Assembly: GCA_001600615.1 (NCBI GenBank)
Contig: BCKK01000012.1
Location: forward strand, 127,400 to 189,672
Origin: Dioszegia crocea
Taxonomy: Eukaryota; Basidiomycota; Tremellomycetes; Tremellales; Bulleribasidiaceae
Direction: 5' to 3'
DNA: 62,273 nt
Below are positions 11,033 to 21,777 of the stretch, one piece after another. How positions within the stretch are numbered: the stretch's first letter is position 1; every line of letters starts with the position of its first letter. The position numbers and the translations under genes are program-made. Below the pieces are notes generated by a model, which was given only the letters and a program-made list of their open reading frames with translations, made no database searches and was not told where the DNA came from.

Positions 11033-12840
11033 TTACCCCTCTGGCTCCGATAGTAGATCATCATCCTGCTCGCCCAGTGCCATGTATTCCGCATCGCCAA
11101 CCTCACTCCCCTCCTCGAGACCCGCCTTCCATTCGCGCAGAATCTCCCACGCATTAGTCGTCAATCCCATCATTCGACCCCCGACCAGGAAGTCGATGGG
11201 CTCCCCGGTCGCCTCATACACCCTTTCCAACACATCACGAGGTACTGTCCTACCGTCGTACCACGTTTGGTCCCACCACACCCTCCTAGACCCAACATAC
11301 GTTGCTCCTTGCGGAGTCATCGCTGCTCTCGATAGAGTGCGAATGTGCCAAAGGGTCTCGTTCGAATCGCGATTGACCCATTCGCGGACTACTGCACCTC
11401 GGTGGCCCTCGCTAGTCCACTCAGTGGGAGGAATGAATAGCTCGGGCTCGACGAAATAGAGGTCGTATGCGGATGGCACATGATTGGGGTGGTACATGAA
11501 GAGGATGGTGGAGAGGAGGGGCGCGCGTTGTAGGTGGTGTAGGAGCCAAGGATGAGGGCGTGCCGTCGGTAAGCGATTCGGGCGTACTGAGATCTCGGCA
11601 TATTCGCACAAGGGTGGACGAGGTGGGGTCAGGAGGGTGAGACGGGTAAGAAGAGGGAGTTGAGGAATGGGTAAGGTCTATCGAATCAGCATGTTTTGAT
11701 CCGACCACGGTCAAAAGCAGAAAAGCAGTCTAGGAGACCAACTCACTGAACAGCTCAGCTCATCATGTTCATGCCATCCGCAGAAATCTGTCGCCAACTC
11801 TTCCACCCCTAGCACAACCTTGCCCAACTTCTGGCATTCAATCCCGATATCCACCTCATCTTTCCCGTAGTCCTCGTCCATTAGGACAATTCTCCGCACA
11901 TTCTTCAGCCTTGCCAAGGTCTGCATAAGCGGCCGACGGCTTGAGGGTCTCCACTGACCCCGAATCCGTATAGTTGCGACATTCGGGGATGCCTTGAGGA
12001 GGTCCGTGAGCATGTCTAGACCGTAATTTCCGGGCAAATCGTAAAGGTTGTCGAAACTGATAGAGCGCAGATTGGGGAGTGTGACGGAGGATGTGGTTTG
12101 CGGCACTGGAGTTATGTAGCTGCCAGAAGCGGCAGAGTACTCCAGCGTCTCCAGCGCAACCAGGCCCTCCATCCATCCTGGAACTGCGATCCCATCAACC
12201 TCCTGCACCCCAAGCCGAAGCTCAGTCAGACGAGGAAAGTCAATCTTCTCCCGTTCCAACACGTCGTATAGGATGATAGCGGAGAGTTCATCCCGCTCAT
12301 TATCGGTCCAGCCCATATGCGCAGGATAGGGTAGGATCTCGAGACCCAGGAGTCGATGAGAGATCATGGCGAGCAATCTAAACAGATTTTGCCCCCGCTG
12401 ATTCTTTCCTGGACCGTCGGATGGCTCGAGCCTGATTTCTTCGATGTAGTCGACATACTCCGGATGAGCATCAAGAGAAGAGAGGAGTTGTTCGAGTTTG
12501 ATGTCGACGATAGATGCTCGACTCCGAAGGTCCGCAATTTCGAGAAATCGGTTTGTAGGGTTGAGTTCCGCTGCTTTTGTCAAAATTCATCATTGAGATT
12601 TCAGACTTGAGCCTACAACATAGAGCAGATTCGGCCGGATGACTTACAGGAATCCCACGTCCCGCTCAGATCCAGCCGTAAGTGAAGAGCTATCTCACCC
12701 GTCGTCTTCAGGGCAGTACAGGTCTTCATTAACGCCAAAGCGGAATCACGGTCTCCGCGCAGATACTGGGCTATGCCCATCGAGATTTCGAGAGGAAGTG
12801 GGTCCATAAGCCGCGCTGGCCGAGCGGCTGGATTGATCAT
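11033..12840 (-). CDS. F-box-like array gene, copy 5 (554 aa)
   Basis: Exons 12840-12648, 12573-11747 and 11677-11033, with donors GTAAGT and GTGAGT. It is the closest relative of copy 4. Exon 1 reads PLPLEISMGIAQYLRGDRDSA. Exon 2 has RLEPSDGPGK, SAASGSYITP and NLYDLPGNYGLDML, and ends SCS at the junction. Exon 3 begins TLPIPQLPLLTRLTLL, has FIPPTEW instead of FVDPSRW, EGHRG, LWHIRTLSRA, TVPRDVLERVY, and a tail ending DDDLLSEPEG. The equal total length and shared sub-motifs point to a direct duplication of copies 4 and 5. Confidence 0.85.
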
Positions 12841-12927
12841 GGCAGTTGTAGCAGTCAGACGTGGTAAAGAGAGAATGTAAGGCTCGGGCTGATCCTCGGG
12901 CGTGATTACATGTTTACCCGCAGATAT

Positions 12928-12962
12928 TACGTAAAGTGGCTAGTGAGGAATGAGGAGTTGCA
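12928..12962 (-). promoter_or_regulatory. Upstream element A before copy 5
   Basis: TACGTA at 12928 and GTGAGGAATGAGGAGTTGCA at 12943-12962 (plus-strand reading), 88-122 bp upstream of the ATG of copy 5. This is the best-preserved example of the element. Confidence 0.6.
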
Positions 12963-13119
12963 CCACGGTGCACGGTGAGTTGTTCGCCGTTGTTGCCCGT
13001 AGCGCACTGTATGACTCAACGACAGCATATATACGTTACAATTCAGGATCAATCCTACAGTGGTTCTCCCTTCATGGCCCATCGAACTACACCCCTAGCT
13101 CGCCGTCGCAACTTCCCCT

Positions 13120-15025
13120 CTATTCCCACTCGCCCTCCGACCGCAAGTCCCGATCTTTGCCTATGCCAGCCATATTCATGCGATCTTTCTCATCGCTCTG
13201 ATCTTCCCCTTCCTCCAACCCCACTCTCCAGTTTCGTAGAATATCCCAAGCCCTATCATCCCCAGCAGGCCCCAAGCTCAGGCCCCGTCCACCATCCAGA
13301 AAGTCAGACTTTCCCCCAATGGCCGGATACATCCGGTCCAGGATCAAACGCGGGACAGTACGATTCTTAAAGTCCGTCATGTCCCGCCATACCCTACGAG
13401 ACCCGACGAAAGCTCCGTATTGCGTCTGGGTGGCTCTGGACAAAGTTCGGATGTGCCAGAAGTCCTCTCCGGATGCCGGGTGGTGGAACTGCCGAACGAT
13501 GATTCCTCTTCCACCACCGTCCGCCCATCGAGAAGGGTCAACGAAGAGTTCTGGTTCGATAAAGTCGGAGTAGTATGCGGAGGGGACGAAGTTGGGATGA
13601 TGGAGGAACATGAATCTTGAAAGAAGAGGTGCACGGCCGAGGTGGTGGAGGAAATGAGCGGGAGTGTGCAGGGTCTGCAGAGGGGTCTTGCCCACGGCTA
13701 CGTCGGCGTACTCGGATAGGGAAGGTCGAGGAGAAGTCATCACGGTGACCCTTCGAAGAGCAGAGGCATTCGGGATGGGTAGGTCCTGTATCGTTAGCGT
13801 TTGGCAGGCCGGTTGATGAAGCCGCCTTGCGGCGGACGCGTCCACCCCGCTTGACCACTGACTCACCTCCAGGTATAGCTCTTGGTTCTCATCCCAATTA
13901 TGGAGATCCACTGCCATCTCCTCAACTCCCAAACCCGCTTTTCCAAGCTTCTGACTATCAATCCCCCTGATTCTTTCAGGTCCCCCTTCTCCGCGATACC
14001 ATTCCTCGCCTTGGGTCACGACCCTCTTCAGTTTCTCCATCTTCCCTAAAACCCGGATGGCTCGCTGATTGGTTCTCGGCTTCCACTCACCCCTGAGTCG
14101 TAAAGTCTCCAGATTTGGGGACATTTCAAGTAATGTCGCCAAGATATCAAGGCCGTATTGTTCGGGGAGGACGTAAAGGTTGTCCAGGGTGAGAGTGCGG
14201 AGGTTTTCGAACGATGGGATAGGGGTTGGCTGCTTCACCAGCGGAAGCTCATATGTCCGATACGCAGATGAAAACTCCAAAGTCTGGACATTCGTCATTC
14301 GCTGCATCCAGGTGTCGACGACTGGTGTAGGCGCCGTCTCGACATAGGCGAGTTTCAGGTGGGTGAGTCGAGGGAAAGGGAGATTGGCGTCATTGAGAGA
14401 GGTGTAGAAGACTCCGCTGGCCAGCCGGGCACGTTCTTCACTGCCCCAGTCCGGATCAGTGGGAGAGGGTGAATAACAGCTGCGCCCGGCAGATGTCGAG
14501 TACGCGCTCGGAGATGCCGAATTGGTAGCCAGTCCCCATCTCGGGTGATACGGAAAGGGTAGGATATCGAGACGCTGGATGCGATGCGCAATCAGACTGA
14601 TCAATTCGATCAGGTGATCCGCTACTCCATCGTAGGGTTCAAGTCTGACTTCTTGGATGTAATCGATCCGTTCAGGCGAAGAAGTCAGAGCCGATAAGAT
14701 GGAGCGGAGCTTCGCTTCGACGATGGGAAATCGGATGAGGTAGTCCGACTTGTTGTAATACCGACGAGCCGACATTGGCTCTGCTGTATCTGATCAGCAC
14801 GGCCATTTCAGGGGTTAGACATATGATCCTACGTGGAGTCCAAGATCCAGTCAGGTCCAGTCTCTTATACATGATGATCTCTCCAGCAGGTCTGAGACTG
14901 GTACAGGTCATCGCCAGAGATAGAGCCGATTTTTGATCGAGGAAGCGGGCGACATGAGCAGATATTTCGAGTGGGATATATTGTAGCTGCCTTGTCGCCG
15001 AGACGGAGAGATTCAGATCTGTCAT
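13120..15025 (-). CDS. F-box-like array gene, copy 6 (591 aa)
   Basis: Exons 15025-14833, 14783-13867 and 13785-13120. Exons 2 and 3 look like one long frame because intron 2 (81 nt) has no stop and is a multiple of three. Canonical GTGAGT...CAG signals and paralogue alignment place it after LYLE and before DLPIPNAS. Exon 1 reads YIPLEISAHVARFLDQKSA. Exon 2 starts EPMSARRYYNKSDYLIRF and carries an insertion of about 30 residues rich in Ser, Tyr and Pro after the PFPYHP motif, also present in altered form in copy 7. Exon 3 has FVDPSRW, GGGRG, FWHIRTLSRA, TVPRLILDRMY, and a tail that is more mixed than acidic. Confidence 0.85.
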
Positions 15026-15129
15026 GGCGATATGGTGAGATGGTGGTATTGGAGTGAATGGAGTGGTGAGGTAGCGTGAAGGGGTCACGGGACGTTGTGA
15101 CCCAAGGACCAGCCATTTCGGCTCCTCAC

Positions 15130-15164
15130 TACGTCATCCCGCGCATGGGGAATGAGGAGGCGGA
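15130..15164 (-). promoter_or_regulatory. Upstream element A before copy 6
   Basis: TACGTC at 15130 and ATGGGGAATGAGGAGGCGGA at 15145-15164 (plus-strand reading), about 105-140 bp upstream of the ATG of copy 6. The GGAATGAGGAG core is kept. The adjoining CTCCTCACTACG (15122-15133) is partly the inverted sequence of the same core. Confidence 0.5.
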
Positions 15165-15308
15165 CACGTCGACTAGGTGATCAGCTCCTCTGCCTAGGAT
15201 CAGACATGCAGCCTAAGCTTCCACTCACAGTGTAATCGACAGTCCACATCAGAAGTGTCCGATCCATGCCACGACAAGGACTCGGGCGGCCACTGTTAAC
15301 CCCTCCAT

Positions 15309-17145
15309 TCACTGCTCGGTAACCCACTTTGTATCCGTCGATTCGTGCATGAGATCTCGATAGCTCTTCTTTCCAGCCATACTCTCTTCTTTGTCCCCGA
15401 GATCGCATCTCCACTTCCTGAGGATATTCCACGCGACATCCCCTCGAAGACCCATACTCAGATTCCGTCCTCCGACCAAAAAATGGGACGATTCTCCTAA
15501 AGCATCATACACTTTCTGCATGATCTCGCATGGCACAACCCGACCTTCGAAATCGGTCAAGTGATTCCACACTCTGCGATCTCTGAGATACTTCGTCCCA
15601 TTCGCTGTCCGTGCCGCTCTGGAGAGCAGGCGGAGATGCCAAAAGTTATCGCCTGACGCCTGGTCATGGTATTGCCGGATGATGAGGCCTCTGAAACCTT
15701 CGGCAGCCCAACGAGAAGGGTTGACGAATAGCTCCGGCTCGATGAGATCGGCATGATAAACCGAGGGGATGTACTTCGGATGATAGAGAAAGGAAATAGT
15801 TGTGAGATCGGATGCACGACGCAGATGGTCCAGGAAGAGTTCGGGGATAGGTGTAGGTGCGGGAGGGGATTTACCTAAGGACAAAGCGGCATACTCGGAA
15901 AGCGACAGACGAGATGAAGTCATCACGGCTATCTGGCGCAAAGAGGGAGTATTAGGTATGGGTAGATCCTAGAACCTCAGCATAAAATCTGTCGGGCCTT
16001 GGGTATAGACATACTTCAATATGAATCTCGGCGGATTCATCCCACGTTGGGTATTCCACAGTCATCTCTTCAACCGCCCAAGCGGCTTCCACGAGAGTTG
16101 AGCTTTGAATCCAAACCATTCTATCGTCCACGCTATACCACCGCTCACTCTCCGTCACCACTCTCTTCAGTCCGTGAAGATTCCGCAATGCTTGTACCGC
16201 ACGCTGACTGTTCCTGGGGGCCCACCTTCCGCGGAGCCCCAAAGTCTCGAGATTTGGGGCTAGCTCCAGCAAGGTTGCTAGCATCTCGACGCCATGGTGT
16301 TCGTATGAGTCGTAAAGAATTTGTTGGTCGTGGATATCGCAGAGGGTTAGGGTGTGGAGGTTCTGAAATGGGACGTGAGACGCTTGGGGTGTGAGTGGGA
16401 GCTGATAAGACCCATACGCAGATGAGATCTCCAGGGTACGGATGTTTGGCATAAGCGCCATCCAGTTATCGACCACCGGTACCGATGAAGTTTCCAGGTA
16501 TCCGATTTTCAAGTGTGTGAGTTGGGGGAATGGGAGCATGGCGGTATTGAGCGAAGTGTAGAAGAGTCCTCTGACGAGGCTGGCACGTTGACCAGGAACC
16601 CAGTTGGTACTGTACTGCGCAAGGAACTCATCCGCGGGTGATGAGCCTTCAGCATTTGACCAAGCGGGGAGTGTCGGGAAGGTTAGGATATCGAGGCGCC
16701 GAATCCCCTGAGCGACATCTTTGATCACTTTGACCAGGGAGTCCGCGATGCCATCGTACGGCTCGATTCTTAGCTGTCGAACATATCCTGCACGAGCGGG
16801 ACACGAACCCAGAGCCGACAGAATGTGACGTAACTTGGCCTCGACGATGGGGGATCGGCGCAAAAAATCGGCCCTGGTAAAGAACTGGCCTTTCTGCCCG
16901 GGCTCTCCTTAGGATATCAGTCTGTAGATAGTTCATGCAGTCTCATTGTCAGGCTCACCATCCACAGAAGCAGTCAGATTCACCCTCTCGTAGATTTTGA
17001 CCTCTCCCGCTGGTCTCAGGGCTTCACAGGTCCGAGACAATGCCAAGGCGGAATGTCGATCGAGAAATTGGGCAATGTAGGTTGAAAGCTCCAGTGGCAT
17101 GGCTTGCAGATGCCATACAGCTGGCGAATTGGTAGGCTGACTCAT
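15309..17145 (-). CDS. F-box-like array gene, copy 7 (573 aa)
   Basis: Exons 17145-16959, 16889-16015 and 15968-15309. It is the sister of copy 6: PIVEAKLRHILSAL in exon 2 and the same insertion site, here with a Ser/Asn/Trp-containing stretch before GQRASLVRG. Exon 1 reads AMPLELSTYIAQFLDRHSA. Exon 3 begins DLPIPNTPSLRQIAVM and has FVNPSRW, EGFRG, FWHLRLLSRA. The otherwise constant VPR of the VPRDVL motif is VPC here (VVPCEIMQKVY). The tail lacks the terminal acidic cluster and ends TKWVTEQ. It looks intact, but with relaxed motifs it may be drifting. Confidence 0.8.
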
Positions 17146-17640
17146 TAGTCGATGACACAACATGGGATGAGGGCAATATCTAATCTTGGCGGACATCCCC
17201 AATCACTCTGACCCTGACTCCCTGAGCTTGTACGTAACTCCCCTGATGAGGAATGTGTAGTCGGGCAGGTGTTCCTGATTGAGCGCGATCTTGGTGCAAA
17301 GTCCTCGCAAGTTACTATGGACATCGCAACACCCACGCCGAAACAATTGTGCATGATAACATTTCCCCCCTGACCTGAGCCTGTTGAGCTACACATCGGT
17401 CCCCTCTGGACCGTTCCCCTGCATTCGTGATTGTCGATGTCGATGACTGGTGTCGTGACCGTGATGTGATATGGGGAGGAAGCTCGTACGGATTGGTATC
17501 ACTATATAGTCAGTAACAAAACACGATTCTGAGCTGGCCGTTGGGTCATGGTAGAGAAGGTGATACTCACAACAACAAGCCGCTTAAGATGTCTTTCGCC
17601 TCATCCCACTTTGACGAGTTCCCTTCCTGCCACCATTTCG
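17146..17640. other. Intergenic region with element A
   Basis: Between copies 7 and 8. It holds TACGTA and element A near 17231-17264. The rest shows no supported gene. Confidence 0.6.
17231..17264 (-). promoter_or_regulatory. Upstream element A before copy 7
   Basis: TACGTA at 17231 and GATGAGGAATGTGTAGTCGG at 17245-17264 (plus-strand reading), about 85-120 bp upstream of the ATG of copy 7. The GAGGAATG core and its 14-base spacing from TACGTA are kept. Confidence 0.5.
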
Positions 17641-19408
17641 TCATTCCTCATCCGAAAGCAGATCGTAATCCCCGCGGCTCGTATCCAACATCGCGGTCTG
17701 GTCCTCCCCCAGAGGTTCTCGCCAAGTCCGCAAAATGTTCCATGCGCTTTCACCATCCGGTCCAAAGCTCAAATCCCTTCCCCCTTCGACAAAGTCAGGC
17801 CGTTCCCCAATGACACTATACACCTGGTCCAAAATATCTCTCGGTACCGGCTCTCCCTTATAGACGGCCAGGTCTCGCCAAACCCGGCCAGTGCCGACGT
17901 ACGTCTCCCCCATCGCGTTCTCAGTGGCTCTCAGCAGACTGCGAGTGTGCCACAGTTCCTCCTCGGAGCCGGATTCGCGATAGTTTCGGATGACACAGCC
18001 ACGATGGCCTTCTGCTCTCCATCGAGAGGGAGGGACGAAAAAGTCAGGCATGTCGGTGGAGTTGTTATATGCCGTCGGGATGAACTGGGGATGGTGGAGG
18101 TAGAGGATGGTGGTGAGTAAGGGAGCTCGCCGCAAGTGAAGTATGAACCAAGGGTGGATGTTATCAGGGTCCTGGGGAGTCGAGTTGACGGACAGAGTAA
18201 GGTAGTCCGCGAGGGAGGGTCGAACGGGGTTCATGATGGTAAGCCGGCGCAGCAAAGGAGCCTGAGGTATAGGTAGACTCTATGGTGTTAGCAGTAGGGC
18301 ATTGATTGATACCGAGGTGATGGTAAGACTCACGGCGAAGCAGCTCTCCTCCTGCTCTGGCAAGTTCCCATAGTCTACTACAGCCTCCTCGATCCCTATC
18401 TGGACTTTGCCCAGCTTTTGAAAGTGAATTCCCACCTCGACACTGTAAGACTGAAAATCGACATCCAGCGTATCGATCCGCTTCAATTTCTTCAACGTCC
18501 TCAAGACCTTCATCACCCTCTGACTCTTCTTCGGCTTCCACTGGCCTCGAAGCCGTAGAGTCTCCAGGTTCGGTGCGAGTTCCAGCAAGATAGCCAACAT
18601 CTGGAGCCCATGTTGCTCCGGAACTTCGTAGAGGTCATCGAATACCAGCGTTCGAAGATGTTGAAAAGGCGGGATTGGGATTTCCGGAATGGGATGGTAG
18701 AAGGACCTCTGAGGAGAGTAGTATTCCAGATGTTGAAGGTTCGGCATCTGTTGAACCCAGCTGTCCATCGCTGGGGCGGAAGCCGCGCCCTGGTAACCGA
18801 ATTTGAAATGAAGCAAACGAGGGAAGGGGAGATTAAGACCGTTGAGAGTGTCGTAGAATCGTCCAATGCCCAGGTTAGAACGCTCGTCATCGGTCCATTG
18901 TCCCTTGATGGGAACGGGTAGGATGTCGAGGCGTTGTAGCCGGTGGGAGACGAGGCCGATTAATTCGCACAGCAGTTGTGCCAGAGAATAGAGTAGGGGG
19001 CCGTCGGAAGGTTCGAGAGTTAGGATGTCGATGTACTCGATAAGACGAGGATACTTCCTCAGTGTTGAGTGGATGCACAATGCCTTTCCGGCGACAATAT
19101 TAGCTCGAGCGCGTGCGGCCGGCGCGTCAAGCATCCGGCATGCCATCTGGATTTCCGCTGTCATGTCGGCCAAATAGAGAACAATGCAGGTATCTTGCGG
19201 TCGTAGGGGAGAGTAGCTCACTGCTCCAGCTTCCAAGCAGGTTCAGGTGCTTGTAGGCAGCGATCTCACCCGCTACTTTGAGAGCGTGGCACGTCAGCAT
19301 TAGAGCTAAGCTCGACGGCCGGTCTAAATGCGTTGCTATTTTCGCGGAGATCTCGTGTGGAATTGAAGAGAGCTGTCGCGACTCTGCAGCAGGAGTGATT
19401 TCGCTCAT
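17641..19408 (-). CDS. F-box-like array gene, copy 8 (549 aa)
   Basis: Exons 19408-19222, 19157-18334 and 18279-17641, with donors GTGAGC and GTGAGT. Exon 1 reads SIPHEISAKIATHLDRPSS with TCHALKVAGE. Exon 2 has TLEPSDGPLL, DILPVPIKGQW and NLETLRLRGQWKPKKSQR. Exon 3 begins SLPIPQAPLLRRLTIM and has FVPPSRW, EGHRG, LWHTRSLLRA, PVPRDILDQVY, GGRDLSFG and a short tail ending DYDLLSDEE. Neither shared upstream element is visible before it. Its sequence sits between the copy 4-7 and copy 9-14 groups. Confidence 0.85.
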
Positions 19409-19781
19409 TTTGTCGGATGAGAATGGGAATAATGGTGAAGGGTAGAAGAAATGAATTGGTGAAGTCGATTCTGCAAAAGAGTAGCGCGTCGCGTGCGCGC
19501 GATTCGAGAACCACCGATTTGACTCGATCCACCCGGCGTTATTCTCAGGCTGTCATCCCTGCAGGCAACATTGCCAATCTTGCAAGCTCCAGCGACGGGT
19601 AGCCTGTTCCTGAGCCCCTGTATACGCTGCAGAGGCTCGTCAAGCTAGCAGAATCCCACGGGGAACGCAACTAAGTACATATGTTGTTTTACTAGCTCTG
19701 AGACCTCTACCAGATTCCCCCTCTGATTTGGTTCTGATGATTGCCCCTACATTCTGATGTATCCGCCCTTCGTGCACCTAA
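19409..19781. other. Intergenic region
   Basis: Between copies 8 and 9. No gene and neither shared upstream element seen. A short GC-rich alternating stretch (gcgcgtcgcgtgcgcgcg) lies near 19482-19500. Confidence 0.5.
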
Positions 19782-21489
19782 TCACTCCTCGACATCATCT
19801 TCAACAGTAGCCCTCCATTCCTCCAGAATACGCCACGCCTGATCCCCGGTCCCCAGCTTGAGGTTCCGTCCACCCTCCATGGACTCCGCATTCTCGCCTG
19901 ATGCCCTATAGACCGCAGTAAGGACATACCGAGGTACAGTAGCACCCTTGTATGATGTCCAATCTTGGATGTATCGACGTGAAGCGACGTACGGTTCCGG
20001 ACCATGACGGACCGAGCGGGAGAGGATGCGAAGGTGGAAGAAAGGTGCGGCGGTGACACCCGCAGGAGGCTGGAATTCGCGGACGACAACGCCTCGGTGA
20101 CCCTGATCAATCCAGTCGCTGGAAGGAACGAAGTAGGATGGTTCAGCGAAGTCGGAGTCGTACGGGGAGGGGAACGGAGATTGGAGGTGTAGGAAGAGGA
20201 TTGAGGACAGGAGGGGCGCGAGGCGGAGTTGCTCGAAGAACTCGAGGGGAATCGCGAATGTCGTCAGAGGCGTCGGGCCTAGTGAGATTGATGTGTAGTC
20301 CGCGAGAGGGGGTCTGGCAGTGGTGAGGATAGTAAGTCTTTGCAAGGCGGGAGTTCGCGGAATGTCGAATGCCTGATAACGTCAGAGCGAAACCGGGGCC
20401 CGGAAACGGTCTAGCAGCCCACCGCGAAGTTCAGCACCACTCACATTCAACAATGCCAGCTCTTCCCATTCATGCCATTGCCCATACTCCACAGCTGACT
20501 CTTCCACGACCAGCTCCACCGAACCAAATGATGGAAAATCCATCCCCTTGCTCTCTGGATGGAGGCTGGCCTCGTCACAAGTGACTATGGCCTGGAGGTG
20601 CTTCGATTTTTCTAGCATCTGTAAACCCTTGCTTTCGGCAGTAGGACTCCAATCGCCCCGGAGACGAAGGAAGTGGGTATTGGGCGCGAGGTCGAGCAAT
20701 GTTGCCAGAAGAATAACTCCATCGACATCATTGAGGTGGTCTAGGGTGATTTCCCGGAGATGAGCGAAGGAACCTGGGGGGAGCGCAAGAGGCTGCTCGA
20801 GTTTTGGGTACGCCTTATCCGCAGATGAAATGCGTAGCGTGGTAAGACTACTCATCCGCAGCATCCAGGAGTCGATGGGGGGTTTGGCCTCTTCCGGGAA
20901 GACGTAGTGGAAGCGAAGCAGGCGCGAGAAGGGGAGGTTGGCGGTACGAAGGGACCTGAAGAAGATCTTGGTGCCGAATTGCTCGAGCTTCCAGATATTC
21001 CAATGGGTGGGAGCGCGAAGGGGAACGATATCGAGGCTGACGAGGGTTTCAGAGACGAGAGTGAGGATGTCGATGAGGGGGAGACGGATGCCTTGGTCGT
21101 CAGAGGGTTCGATACGCAGAGATCGGACATGCGACTTAAGTCGGGGGAATTTCTCGAGTATCGCGAGGACCAATTTCGCCTTCGACTCGACGATGCGTGC
21201 ACGGATCGTATATTCGGAATCGCTGAGTTTGTCGAGCTTGGTATCAAATTCTGACTCAGCATCAGCAATCATACCCTGACACCACAAAGAAGGAAACCTC
21301 ACTATTCCTTGATCCCGATGTCAGATCTAGTGTGTGATAGACCCTCATCTCACCGCAGTGCTGTAGTGCTCGACATGTCCGCATGAGACTTAGACCAGTT
21401 GGAAGGTCGAGGTCCTGAGCAATGCGAAGAGAGATCTCTGCGGGGATATACGGGAGGACACAGGATGGAAGCGGGGCGAGGTTGGGCAT
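19782..21489 (-). CDS. F-box-like array gene, copy 9 (527 aa)
   Basis: Exons 21489-21303, 21250-20445 and 20372-19782. Of two possible ATGs (21549 and 21489) the second is chosen because it gives the 187-nt exon 1 seen in copies 4, 7 and 8. Exon 1 reads YIPAEISLRIAQDLDLPTG. Exon 2 has RIEPSDDQGI and NTHFLRLRGDW. Exon 3 begins AFDIPRTPALQRLTIL and has FVPSSDW, QGHRG, FFHLRILSRS, RRYIQDWTSYKG, TVPRYVLTAVY. The tail stops early (ATVEDDVEE), so the long acidic end of other copies is missing and this is the shortest intact protein. The RRYIxDW sub-motif groups it with copies 12 and 14. Confidence 0.8.
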
Positions 21490-21777
21490 TTCGGGGGGTT
21501 GGGGTTCGAGTCGTTTTGGCGTCTGTCGCAAATCTGTGGTAATCAGCATATGCAAGTGATAGACTTACTGTTCTCTGGGCGGATACCTCCAGATATGTAT
21601 TGGGGTAAGATGAAGTATAATCAGTAAATCAGCGAGAAGGAAGTGGTCTGCGAAAATCCAGTCACCACCCGGTCCGTGCGAAACCTTACACCTGTCATGC
21701 CTCGCCAGCTCCTCACCCCTATCCATCTCATGCCGTTTACGTTCACTGCTACACACCCTTGCTCCCCTTTCAACCCT

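Noticed and set aside
13120..14775. One uninterrupted frame covering exons 2 and 3 of copy 6
   Set aside because: The 81-nt stretch between LYLE and DLPIPNAS has canonical GTGAGT...CAG ends and matches intron 2 of all paralogues. It just happens to lack stops and be a multiple of three.
21490..21530. GGTTCGAGTC, resembling a tRNA B box
   Set aside because: No A box or cloverleaf arms around it. It lies directly upstream of the chosen start of copy 9, inside its alternative longer first exon.
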